The position numbers and the translations under genes are program-made. The notes under the pieces were generated by a model, which ran no database searches, was not told the DNA's origin, and saw nothing but the letters and a program-made list of their open reading frames with translations. From CADEEN01 sp963816315 (lineage in GTDB: Bacteria; Pseudomonadota; Gammaproteobacteria; Burkholderiales; Burkholderiaceae_C): 64,000 nt of DNA. Shown in pieces: positions 10,069 to 21,301 of the stretch (its first letter is position 1; every line of letters begins with the position of its first letter). Location: positions 186,001 to 250,000 of the forward strand of contig CAWFJZ010000048.1 of the NCBI GenBank assembly GCA_963816315.1, given 5' to 3'.

Positions 10069-10677
10069 TTAGATCTTCCCGCGCTGCTTCAACCGCGACA
10101 GCGTCTCTGCCGACAGGTTGAGATAGGCCGCGAGCTCCTTCTTCGGAATGCGCTCGGCCAGTTCGGGATGCTTGCGCATGAAACGGTGCACGCGGCCCGG
10201 CGCGTCGAGCAGGTGCAGCGTGATCGTGTGCGCCATGATCTCGCTCATCAGCCGCATCACGTGGTACTCGAACTCGGCCTTGAACTTGGCGTGCCGGTCC
10301 ATGAACGCCACCCAGCGCGGCATCGGCAGCTTGGCCACGCGCGCCTTGGTGACGCTGACGATGGCGTAGGGCGTGGGCGTGTTCAGCCGCCACGCGGCGT
10401 AGCTGGTCTCGATGTCGCGCTCGTCGGCAAAGCGCAGGATCATCTCGTGGGCATCGGCGTCGGAGACGACGCGCTTCAGCAGGCCGTCGAGCACGAAGTA
10501 CTGCTCCATGTCGTGCACGCCCTGGTGCAGCAGGTACTCGCCCTTCGGGCAATCGACGACTTCGAGGCTGTCTTCGAGCTCGCGCCGCTCCTCGTCGGTC
10601 ATGGTCTGCAGCACCACGTTCTGTTTGAGTTGAACGCGAATGATGTTTCGTTCGGGGTGCAGGGCCAGCGGGATCAT
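10069..10677 (-). CDS. Crp/Fnr-family transcriptional regulator
   Basis: A 202-residue regulator with an N-terminal cyclic-nucleotide-binding-like beta-barrel (CPKGEYLLHQGVHDMEQYFVLDGLLKR) and a C-terminal winged helix. The recognition helix contains SAETLSRLKQRGKI. The E-x-x-S-R spacing matches that of FNR, which reads TTGA half-sites. Only one cysteine is apparent (in VVDCPKG), so an FNR-style iron-sulfur cluster is not expected and the signal is unknown. The gene is divergent from oxc and has TTGACCGCGGTCAA 19 bp upstream of its start, so it may control both itself and oxc. There is no frameshift. Confidence 0.9.
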   Translation of the reverse strand: MIPLALHPERNIIRVQLKQNVVLQTMTDEERRELEDSLEVVDCPKGEYLLHQGVHDMEQYFVLDGLLKRVVSDADAHEMILRFADERDIETSYAAWRLNTPTPYAIVSVTKARVAKLPMPRWVAFMDRHAKFKAEFEYHVMRLMSEIMAHTITLHLLDAPGRVHRFMRKHPELAERIPKKELAAYLNLSAETLSRLKQRGKI

Positions 10678-10694
10678 CGAGGCAGTTGCCGAAA

Positions 10695-10710
10695 GTTGAC
10701 CGCGGTCAAC
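10695..10710. promoter_or_regulatory. Perfect FNR-type palindrome between regulator gene and oxc
   Basis: GTTGACCGCGGTCAAC is a perfect 16-bp inverted repeat with a TTGAC-N4-GTCAA core. A possible -10 element, TACCAT, lies at 10733-10738. If it is used, the operator centre falls near -42, the classical class II activation position for oxc. On the other strand the site lies within 18-33 bp of the regulator start codon, where binding would repress. The promoter assignment is inference. Confidence 0.68.
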
Positions 10711-10772
10711 GGGGATAAGAAGCCCGCTTTTCTACCATAGCCGCCAGTCCCCAAGACCCTTTGGAGTGAGCC

Positions 10773-12514
10773 ATGTCTGCCGTCCTTTCGCCCGTACCCG
10801 TCGCCAAGCAAGACAGCGCCGCCACAACGACCGATGGCTTTCATCTGGTCATCGATGCGCTCAAGCTGAACGGCATCGACACCATCTTCGGCCTGCCCGG
10901 CATCCCGATCACCGACCTGACGCGCAAGATGCAGGCCCAGGGCATGCGCGTGATCTCGTTTCGCCACGAACAGCACGCCGGCAACGCAGCGGCCGCAGCC
11001 GGTTTCCTGACGCAGAAGCCCGGCATTTGCCTGACCGTGTCGGCGCCGGGTTTCTTGAACGGCCTGACGGCGCTGTCCAACGCCACGGTCAACTGCTTCC
11101 CGATGATCCTCATCAGCGGCTCGTCCGAGCGCGAGATCGTCGATCTGCAGCAGGGCGACTACGAAGAGATGGACCAGCTGGCCATCGCCAAGCCGCTGTG
11201 CAAGGCGGCGTTCCGCGTGCTGCATGCGCAGGACATCGGCATCGGCATCGCGCGTGCGATCCGCTCTGCGGTGTCGGGCCGGCCCGGTGGTGTCTATCTC
11301 GACCTGCCGGCCAAGCTGTTCGCGCAGACGATGGACGCCGTGGCCGGCAAGGCTTCACTGGTCAAGGTGGTCGATGCGGCGCCGCAGCAGATTCCCGCGC
11401 CCGATGCGGTCAAGCGCGCGTTGGATCTGCTCAAGAGCGCCAAGCGCCCGCTGATCCTGCTCGGCAAGGGCGCGGCCTATGCGCAGGCCGATGCCGACAT
11501 TCGCGCCCTGGTCGAAAAATCCGGCATCCCCTACCTGCCGATGTCGATGGCCAAGGGCCTGCTGCCCGACACGCATGCGCTGTCGGCGTCGGCCGCGCGC
11601 TCGTACGTGCTCGCCGAGGCCGACGTGGTGATGCTCGTCGGCGCGCGCCTGAACTGGCTGCTGTCGCACGGCAAGGGCAAGACCTGGGCGCAGGACAAGG
11701 GCGCCAAGCAGTTCATCCAGATCGACATCGCGCCGACCGAGATGGACAGCAACGTCGCCATCGCCGCGCCGCTGGTCGGCGACATCGGCTCGTGCGTCTC
11801 GGCGCTGCTGGCCGGCATGGGCTGCGAACTGGGCCAAGCCGCCGGCCGAGTGGACCGGCGCGATCGCCGAGCGCAAGGACAAGAACCTGTCGAAGATGGC
11901 GGTGACGCTGGCACAGCGCCCGTCGCCGATGAACTTCCACAGCGCGCTGTCCGTGGTGCGCGACCAGATCAAGGCGCGGCCCGACATCGTGCTCGTCAAC
12001 GAAGGCGCCAACACGCTCGACTTCACGCGCTCGATCGTCGACATGTACGAGCCGCGCAAGCGCCTCGACGTCGGCACCTGGGGCATCATGGGCATCGGCA
12101 TGGGCTATCGCCGTGGCCGCGGCGGTCGTCACCGGCAAGCCGGTGCTGGCCATCGAAGGCGACAGCGCGTTCGGCTTCAGCGGCATGGAGGTCGAGACGA
12201 TCTGCCGCTACAACCTGCCGGTGTGCGTCGTCGTCTTCAACAACAACGGCGTCTATGGCGGCATGGACGTCAACCCGACCGGCGGCGCCGACGTGGCGCC
12301 GACGGTCTTCGTCAAGAATGCGCGCTACGACAAGTTGATGGAAGCCTTCGGCGGTGTCGGCGTGCATGCGACCACCGCTGACGAGCTGGCCAAGGCGATG
12401 GCCGAGGCCATCGCCTCCGGCCGGCCGACGCTGATCAACGCCGTCATCGATGAAGCGGCCGGCACCGAGAGCGGCCGCATCACGAGCCTGAACCCGACCG
12501 CGGCCAAGAAGTAG
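10773..12514 (+). CDS. oxc: Oxalyl-CoA decarboxylase
   Basis: A ThDP-dependent enzyme of about 580 residues that converts oxalyl-CoA to formyl-CoA and CO2. The N-terminal ThDP-binding glutamate is in FRHEQHAGNAAAAAGF, and SGSSEREIVDLQQGDYEEMD is a segment I associate with Oxc rather than acetolactate synthase. The C-terminal cofactor motif is GDSAFGFSGMEVETICRYN followed by VVVFNNNGVYGGM. Single extra C bases near 11832 and 12106 split the gene; correction restores WAKPPAEWTGAIAERKDKN and IGMGYAVAAAVVTGKPV. It is followed 35 bp later by frc and preceded by the FNR-type palindrome. Together with frc it makes the core of oxalate catabolism. Confidence 0.95.
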
Positions 12515-12549
12515 TCCCGTTTCACAAGCAGCACTCAAGGAGAAAACAA

Positions 12550-13824
12550 ATGTCAGGCAACCTTCCCCTCGCGGGCATCAAGATCATCGACTTCACGCAC
12601 GTGCAGGCGGGCCCGGCGTGCACGCAGCTGCTGGCCTGGTTCGGCGCCGACGTCATCAAGGTCGAGCGCCCGGGCTCCGGCGACGTGACGCGCAGCCAGC
12701 TGCGCGACATCCCCGAGGCCGACGCGCTGTACTTCACGATGCTCAACAGCAACAAGCGCTCGTTGACGCTGGACACCAAGAAGCCCGAGGGCAAGGCGGT
12801 GCTGGAGAAGCTGATCAAGGAGTCCGACGTCATGGTCGAGAACTTCGGCCCCGGCGCGCTCGACCGCATGGGCTTCACGTGGGAGCACATCCAGTCGCTC
12901 AACCCCGCGATGATCCTGGCGTCGGTGAAGGGCTTCTCCGACGGCCACCACTACGAGGACCTGAAGGTCTACGAGAACGTCGCCCAATGCGCGGGCGGCG
13001 CCGCCTCGACCACCGGCTACTGGAAGGGCGAGAACTCGGGCCCGACGATTTCGTCCGCCGCGCTCGGCGACAGCAACACCGGCATGCACCTGGCCATCGG
13101 CATCCTGACGGCCTACATCGGCAGGCAGAAGACCGGCAAGGGCCAGAAGGTGGCCGTGTCGATGCAGGACTCGGTGCTGAACCTGTGCCGCGTGAAGATG
13201 CGCGACCAGTTGCGCCTGGACCGCGTGGGCTACCTCGAGGAGTACCCGCAGTACCCGCACGAGATGGAAGCCTTCGCCGACAAGGTGGTGCCGCGCGGCG
13301 CCAACGCCGGCGGCGGCGGCCAGCCGGGCTGGATTCTGAAGTGCAAGGGCTGGGAGACCGACCCCAACGCCTACATCTACTTCACGATCCAGGGCCACGC
13401 CTGGGGCCCGATCTGCGACGCGCTCGGCAAGCCCGAGTGGAAGGACGACCCGGCGTACAACACGCCGCGCGGCCGCCAGCCGCACATCATGGACATCTTC
13501 GCCACGATCGAAGACTCCATCAAGGACAAGACCAAGTTCGAGGCGGTGGACATCTTCCGCAAGTTCGACATCCCGTGCTCGCCGGTGCTGTCGATGAAGG
13601 AGCTGCTGCACGACAAGTCGCTGCGCGCCAGCGGCTCGATCGTCGAAGTGCCGCACAAGGTGCGCGGCAGCTACTTCACGGTCGGCAGCCCGATCAAGTT
13701 CTCCGACATGAAGCCCGAGGTCACGGCCTCGCCGCTGCTCGGCGAGCACACCGACGAGGTGCTGGCCGAACTCGGTTACTCGAAGTCGCAGATCGCTGAG
13801 ATCCACGCGGCCAAAGCAGTCTGA
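12550..13824 (+). CDS. frc: Formyl-CoA:oxalate CoA-transferase (CaiB/BaiF family)
   Basis: A 424-residue class III CoA-transferase that moves CoA from formyl-CoA to oxalate, feeding Oxc and releasing formate. It has DFTHVQAGPACTQLLAWFGA at the N-terminus, the catalytic aspartate in ALGDSNTGMH (Asp174; Asp169 in the Oxalobacter enzyme) and the glycine loop GGGGQP at residues 254-259. The length is normal and the frame is clean. AAGGAG precedes the ATG, and the gene lies 35 bp after oxc, probably in one transcript. Confidence 0.95.
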   Translation: MSGNLPLAGIKIIDFTHVQAGPACTQLLAWFGADVIKVERPGSGDVTRSQLRDIPEADALYFTMLNSNKRSLTLDTKKPEGKAVLEKLIKESDVMVENFGPGALDRMGFTWEHIQSLNPAMILASVKGFSDGHHYEDLKVYENVAQCAGGAASTTGYWKGENSGPTISSAALGDSNTGMHLAIGILTAYIGRQKTGKGQKVAVSMQDSVLNLCRVKMRDQLRLDRVGYLEEYPQYPHEMEAFADKVVPRGANAGGGGQPGWILKCKGWETDPNAYIYFTIQGHAWGPICDALGKPEWKDDPAYNTPRGRQPHIMDIFATIEDSIKDKTKFEAVDIFRKFDIPCSPVLSMKELLHDKSLRASGSIVEVPHKVRGSYFTVGSPIKFSDMKPEVTASPLLGEHTDEVLAELGYSKSQIAEIHAAKAV

Positions 13825-13828
13825 TCGC

Positions 13829-13866
13829 CCCCTCTCCCGCGGGGCGGGAGAGGGTTGGGGTGAGGG
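13829..13866 (+). repeat. Palindromic intergenic repeat after frc
   Basis: CCCTCTCCCGC (13830-13840) pairs with GCGGGAGAGGG (13844-13854), followed by TTGGGGTGAGGG. This sequence type is a widespread repeat in proteobacterial intergenic regions and could act as a terminator or mRNA-stability hairpin between frc and the PAS gene. Confidence 0.72.
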
Positions 13867-14361
13867 TGGGCGGGTGGCGCAGCTACGCCTTCGCAGGGAG
13901 ACGACAAGGACACACATCAATCGACCTCACTGCATTGATCGCCGCCGTCGGCGATGCCGTCATGGTCTGCGACGCGCAAGGCGCCATCACGCTGTGGAAC
14001 CCGGCCTGCGAACGCATGTTCGGCCATGCCGAAGCCGACGTGCTCGGCAAGACGATGGACATGATCATTCCCGAGCGCCTGCGCAAGCGCCATTGGGAAG
14101 GCTACGAGAAGACGATGGCCACGGGGATCACCAAGTACGGCCACGACGTGCTGCGCGTGCCGGCGGTGCACAAGGACGGCCACACGATGTCGATCGCCTT
14201 CACCGTTGCGATGCTGTACACGCCCGACGGCAAGGTCGAGCGCCATCGCGTCGATCATCCGCGACGAGAGCAGCCGCTTCAACGAAGAACGCGCCCTGAA
14301 GAAACGCCTGACCGAGCTCGAAGCCCAACTCGCCGCAAAGACCTTAGGATCGCGGCCATGA
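13860..14361 (+). CDS. Small PAS-domain protein
   Basis: About 165 residues, essentially one PAS domain: DLTALIAAVGDAVMVCDAQG, ITLWNPACERMFGHAEADVLG, then MDMIIPERLRKRHWEGYEKT and the C-terminal PAS strand. A C-terminal coiled coil (RFNEERALKKRLTELEAQLA) appears after removing one extra G near 14240. It has no output domain, so it probably signals through partners. The start is uncertain: GTG 13860 overlaps the repeat, and no ATG precedes the PAS core in this frame. The corrected stop overlaps the ATG of the second frc gene (ATGA), which suggests coupled translation. A PAS protein inside an oxalate cluster may sense redox state or a ligand, but this is inference. Confidence 0.72.
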
Positions 14362-15606
14362 GCAAGGCACTCGACGGCGTTCGCATCCTCGACTTCACGC
14401 ATGTGCAATCGGGCCCGACCTGCACGCAGTTGCTGGCCTGGCTCGGCGCCGACGTGATCAAGGTCGAGCGGCCCGGCGAGGGCGACGCCACACGCGGCCA
14501 GTTGCGCGACATCCCCGGCGTCGACGGCCTGTACTTCACGATGCTCAACCACAACAAGCGCTCGATCACGATCGACACCAAGAAGGCCAGCGGCCTGGCC
14601 GTGCTCGACCGCCTGATCAAGACCTGCGACGTGCTGGTCGAGAACTTCGCGCCCGGTGCGCTGGAGCGCATGGGCATCACCTGGGAGCACATCCAGGCGC
14701 TCAACCCGCGCATGATCGTGGCCTCGGTCAAGGGCTTCGGCCCGGGGCCGTTCGAGGGCTGCAAGGTCTATGAGAACGTGGCCCAGTGCGCCGGCGGCGC
14801 GGCCTCCACCACCGGCTTCGACGACGGCCCGCCGATGGTCACCGGCGCGCAGATCGGCGACAGCGGCACGGGCGTGCACCTGGCGCTCGGCATCGTCGCC
14901 GCGCTCTACCAGCGCACGAGCACGGGCCGCGGCCAGAAGGTGCTGGCGCCGATGCAGGACGCGGTGCTTAACCTGTGCCGCGTCAAGCTGCGCGACCAGC
15001 AGCGCCTGGAGCGCACGCACACGCTGCACGAGTACCCGCAGTACCCCGACGGCAAGTTCGGCGACGCCGTGCCGCGGGCGGGCAACGCCTCGGGCGGCGG
15101 CCAGCCGGGCTCGATCCTGAAGTGCAAGGGCTGGGAGACCGACCCCAACGCCTACATCTACTTCATCACCCAGGCCGCGGTATGGCCTGCGGTGTGCCGG
15201 GTCATCGGCGAGCCCGACTGGATCGACGACGAGGCCTACGCCACGCCGCAGGCGCGCCTCTTGCATCTGAAGCCGATCTTCGCGCGCATCGAGCGCTGGA
15301 CCATGACCAAGACCAAGTACGAGGCGATGGACATCCTGAACCAGTACGACATCCCGTGCGGGCCGATCCTGTCGATGAAGGAACTCGCCCACGAGCCGGC
15401 GCTGCGGGCCAGCGGCACCATCGTCGAGGTCGATCACCCGGCGCGCGGCAAGTACCTGTCCGTCGGCAACCCGATCAAGCTGTCCGACAGCCCGACCGAG
15501 GTCACGCGCTCGCCGCTGCTCGGTGAACACACTGAGCAGGTGCTGGCACAGTTGGGCTTTTCTGCTGCGGAAGTTGAACAGTTGCGCAGCGAAGGGCGCT
15601 CGTCTG

Positions 15607-17310
<1,704 letters not shown>

Positions 17311-17314
<4 letters not shown>

Positions 17315-20104
17315 CTGCCCGCGAGACCATCACCTTCAAGCTCGACGGCCGCGATGTCTCGGCGCGCTGCCGGGCGAGCCGCTCATCGAAGTCGCCAAGC
17401 GCGAAGGCATCGAGATCCCACACCTTTGCTACAAGCCCGGGCTCGACGCGGTCGGCAACTGCCGCGCCTGCATGGTCGAGATCGACGGCGAGCGCGTGCT
17501 GGCGCCCTCGTGCTGCCGCAGCGCCAGCGCCGGCATGAAGGTCACGACGACCAGCGAGCGCGTGCAGCGCTCGCAGAAGATGGTGCTCGAACTGCTGCTG
17601 GCCGACATGCCCGAGCGCGACTACACGCGCCACAACGAGCTCGACCAGTGGGCCGAAAAACTCGGCGTCGGCAAGCCGCGCTTCGCCTCGCGCGCGCAAC
17701 CGGCGCAGGACGTGTCGCACCCCGCGATCGCGGTCAACCTCGACGCCTGCATCCAGTGCACACGCTGCCTGCGCGCCTGCCGCGACGAGCAGGTCAACGA
17801 CGTCATCGGCCTGGCCTTCCGCGGCGAGCACGCGAAGATCGTCTTCGACATGGACGATCCGATGGGCGCATCGACCTGCGTCGCCTGCGGCGAATGCGTG
17901 CAGGCCTGCCCGACCGGCGCGCTGATGCCGGCGCGCGACGCCGCGCTCACCGTGCCCGACAAGCAGGTCGAATCGGTGTGCCCGTATTGCGGCGTCGGCT
18001 GCCAGCTCACCTACAACGTCAAGGACAACAAGATCCTCTATGTCGAAGGGCGAGACGGCCCGGCCAACCACGGACGCCTGTGCGTCAAGGGCCGCTACGG
18101 CTTCGACTACGCGCACCATCCGCATCGCCTGACGAAGCCGCTTGATCCGCCGCGCCGATGCGCCGAAGAAGCGCGGCGACTTCACGATGGACCCGACGCG
18201 CGTGATGGACGTGTTCCGCGAAGCGACGTGGGAAGAAGCGCTCGCCTTCGCCGGCGGCAAGCTGAAAGCCATCCGCGACACGCACGGCAAGAAAGCGCTG
18301 GCCGGCTTCGGCTCGGCCAAGGGCAGCAACGAAGAGGCCTACCTGTTCCAGAAACTGGTGCGCACGGGCTTCGGCAGCAACAACGTCGATCACTGCACGC
18401 GGCTGTGCCATGCGTCTTCGGTCGTCGCGCTGCTGGAAGGCATCGGCTCGGGTGCGGTCAGCAACCCGGTGATGGACGTGACCCAGGCCGAGGTCGTGAT
18501 CCTGATCGGCGCCAACCCGACGGTGAACCATCCGGTCGCGGCGAGCTTCATCAAGAACGCCACCAAGACCGGCACCAAGCTGATCGTCATGGACCCGCGG
18601 CGCTCCGATCTCTCGCGCGTGGCGCACCGCTTTCTGCAGTTCAAGCCCGACACCGACGTGGCGATGCTGAACGCGCTGATGCACGTCATCGTCGAACGAG
18701 GGCCTGGTCGATGCGGCGTTCATCGCCGAGCGCACCACCGGCTACGAAGAGCTGCGCAAGAACGTCGAGGGCTACAGCCCGGAAGCGATGGCGCCGATCT
18801 GCGGCATCGATGCCGAGACGCTGCGCGAGGTGGCGCGGCTGTATGCGCGCTCCAAGGCGTCGATGATCCTGTGGGGCATGGGCATCAGCCAGCACGTGCA
18901 CGGCACCGACAACGCGCGCTGCCTGATCGCGCTGTCGTTGATGACGGGGCAGATCGGCCGACCCGGCACCGGCCTGCATCCGCTGCGCGGCCAGAACAAC
19001 GTGCAGGGCGCTTCGGATGCGGGGCTGATCCCGATGATGCTGCCCGACTACCAGCATGTGTCGAGCGCCGGTGTGCGCGAGCGCTTCGAGCAGGCGTGGA
19101 AGTTGGCGCCGGGCACGCTCGACGCGCAACCGGGCCTGACCGTGGTCGAGGTGATGCACGCCATCAAGCACGGCACGATCCGCGGCATGTACGTGATGGG
19201 CGAGAACCCGGCCATGTCCGACCCCGACGCCAACCACGCACGCGAGTCGCTGGCCGCGCTGGAGCACCTCGTCGTGCAGGACATCTTCCTGACCGAGACC
19301 GCGTACCTCGCCGACGTGATCCTGCCCGCCGGCGCGTTTGCCGAGAAGACCGGCAGCTTCACCAACACCGACCGCCTGGTGCAGATCGGCCGCCAGGCGA
19401 TCGATCCGCCCGGCGATGCGCGTCAAGACCTGTGGATCATCGAGCAGATCGCCAACCAGCTCGGTTGCGGCTGGCACTACGGGCATGTGTCCGAAGTCTT
19501 CGACGAAATGCGCCACACGATGCCGAGCATCGGCGGCATCACCTGGGAGCGGCTCGAACGCGACAACGCCGTCACCTATCCCTGCGAGAAGGAAGGCGAC
19601 CCGGGGCAGAGCGTGGTCTTCACCGATCACTTCCCGCGCGAGGGCGGCAAGGCGCGCTTCGTGCCGGCCGACATCATCCCTGCCAACGAGCGGCCCGACG
19701 CCGAGTACCCGCTGGTGCTGATCACCGGCCGCCAGTTGGAACATTGGCACACCGGCAGCATGACGCGCCGCGCGTCGATGCTCGACGCCATCGAGCCCGA
19801 CCCGACGGCGCTGGTGCATCCGCTCGACCTCGACGCACTCGGCGCACAGCCCGGCGATCTGGTGACGATCGCCTCGCGCCGCGGCACCGTGTGCCTGTAC
19901 GCACGCGCCGACGACGGCATGCCGCGCGGCGCGGTGTTCGTGCCGTTCTGCTACTACGAAGCGGCGATCAACACGCTGACCAACGCCGCGCTCGACCCGT
20001 TCGCCAAGATCCCGGAGTTCAAGTACTGCGCGGTCAAGGTCACGCGCGGCGGGGATGAGCCGCAGCAGAGCAGCTACGGCGGTGGGCAGATGTTGGCGCA
20101 GTGA
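17311..20104 (+). CDS. fdsA: NAD-dependent formate dehydrogenase, catalytic molybdenum subunit
   Basis: About 930 residues that oxidise formate to CO2. Domain order: a NuoG-like 2Fe-2S domain (CYKPGLDAVGNCRACMVEI); two 4Fe-4S motifs (CIQCTRCLRACR and CVACGECVQACPTGA); a further 4Fe-4S site (CPYCGVGCQLTYN); then the molybdopterin domains. The active site is NNVDHCTRLCHASS, where Cys in LCH takes the place of selenocysteine in FdhF-type enzymes and is followed by the catalytic His. A molybdopterin segment, GRQLEHWHTGSMTRR, lies near the C-terminus. Three frame changes occur (about 17370, 18145 and 18700). No fdsC or fdsD maturation gene follows in this window. It would remove formate released by Frc and Oxc and yield NADH. 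Confidence 0.92.
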
Positions 20105-20116
20105 GCAGGCCAAGCA

Positions 20117-20166
20117 CCGTTCGGGCTGAGCTTGTCGAAGCCCTTCGACAAGCTCAGGGCGAACGG
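20117..20166. repeat. 50-bp palindromic repeat after fdsA
   Basis: An imperfect inverted repeat: CCGTTCGGGCTGAGCTTGTC at its left end is matched by the reverse complement of its right end (GACAAGCTCAGGGCGAACGG), with three mismatches. This class of repeat is common between genes in proteobacteria. It separates the convergent fdsA and hydrolase genes, contains the hydrolase stop codon, and may serve as a bidirectional terminator. Confidence 0.78.
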
Positions 20167-21236
20167 GTGGTCCGCGGCGCAGCCTGCAGCAACTGCCTCA
20201 GCTCGGCGGCATAGAACTTCGCGCGCCCGGTCGTGCCGTGGCCGCTGGTGTCGTCGCTCGCCGGAATCAGGTGCAGCTTCGCGCCCGGGACGCGCTTCAA
20301 CTCGCGATCCATCAACCCGGTCTCGGGTGGGTTGCGCTCATCGTCGGCAGCGTTGATCACCAGCAGTGCCGCCTTGATGCGATCCAGCTTCGGCGCCACG
20401 TTGTAGTCGCGTGACGAGTCCCATTGGTAGAGCACGTCGTTGGCGTCGGCGGTGAATGGTGCAGCCAGTCGATCGTCAACGAGCTTGTCGGCCAGCGCGC
20501 GCGTCGGCGCCGCCTTCTGGTACGCGAGCGTGCCGCCGTTGGTGGCGATGCCGTAGAACACGCTCGCAAAACGCGCCGACTTGGGCTGCGCGTTGTAGTT
20601 GCCGCCGTTCCACTCCGGATCGTTGCGGATCGAGTCTGTGATCAGCCGGCGCAGCATCCAGTTGCGGCTCGCCATCTCGGTGGGCTGCGAGGCCATCGGC
20701 GCCAGCGCGTCCATGAAGTCCGGATGGTTCACGCCCCACAGCCAGGTGTGCATGCCGCCCATCGAGTTGCCGATCACCAGGCGCAGGTGCTTGATGCCCA
20801 GGCCCTCGGTGACGAGCCGGTGCTGTGCCGCCACCATGTCCTCGTAGTTGTAGCGCGGGAACTTGGCGCGCAGGCCGTCGGACGGTTTGGCCGTGCCGCC
20901 ATGGCCGATCGCATCGGGAAGGATGATGAAGTACCTCGTCGCATCGAGCGGCTGTCCGGCGCCGAACAACTCGCCGGCGAACACCGGCGTCAACATGCTC
21001 GCCGCCGAACCCGTCGTGCCATGCAACACCAGCACCGGCTCGCCCGTGGGAGCGCCGACGGTGGTGTAGCGGATGCGCAGTTCGGGCATCACGTCGCCGG
21101 TGTTGAACTTGAAGTCGCGCGCAATCCATGTGGCGGACTGCGGGGCAGGGTAGTCGGCTGCAACGGCCGCGCTGTTCAGCGCAACGGCAGCGAACGCGGT
21201 GCAGGCGAGACGGCGAATCGATGAGCTTGCATTCAT
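20154..21236 (-). CDS. Secreted alpha/beta hydrolase (MetX-like fold)
   Basis: About 360 residues beginning at ATG 21236 with a signal peptide (LACTAFAAVALNSAAVAA). The hydrolase fold shows the oxyanion region VLHGTTGSAASML, the nucleophile elbow GNSMGGMHTW, an acid in INAADDERNPPETG and a C-terminal His in TSGHGTTG. The spacing and sequence resemble homoserine O-acetyltransferase-like hydrolases, but periplasmic export argues against a role in methionine synthesis, so I do not assign metX. The ribosome-binding site is weak. The gene is convergent with fdsA. Confidence 0.85.
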   Translation of the reverse strand: MNASSSIRRLACTAFAAVALNSAAVAADYPAPQSATWIARDFKFNTGDVMPELRIRYTTVGAPTGEPVLVLHGTTGSAASMLTPVFAGELFGAGQPLDATRYFIILPDAIGHGGTAKPSDGLRAKFPRYNYEDMVAAQHRLVTEGLGIKHLRLVIGNSMGGMHTWLWGVNHPDFMDALAPMASQPTEMASRNWMLRRLITDSIRNDPEWNGGNYNAQPKSARFASVFYGIATNGGTLAYQKAAPTRALADKLVDDRLAAPFTADANDVLYQWDSSRDYNVAPKLDRIKAALLVINAADDERNPPETGLMDRELKRVPGAKLHLIPASDDTSGHGTTGRAKFYAAELRQLLQAAPRTTRSP

Positions 21237-21301
21237 GCACACACGGTAGCGCGCGCTGCACAGCCGCGCATCCATGAAAGCGCTATGGCAGGCGTCTCAT
21301 A

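Noticed and set aside
13829..13866. Hairpin after frc as a dedicated regulatory switch
   Set aside because: The sequence with its GGGGTGAGGG tail belongs to a common proteobacterial intergenic repeat, so it is better described as a repeat than as a riboswitch.
18400..18420. Selenocysteine at the formate dehydrogenase active site
   Set aside because: The position is a normal cysteine codon (LCH), as in NAD-linked FdsA enzymes; there is no in-frame TGA.
20117..20166. 50-bp palindrome as an attachment site or IS end
   Set aside because: There is no transposase, no direct repeat of target sequence and no integrase nearby. The sequence type is a known class of intergenic palindrome.
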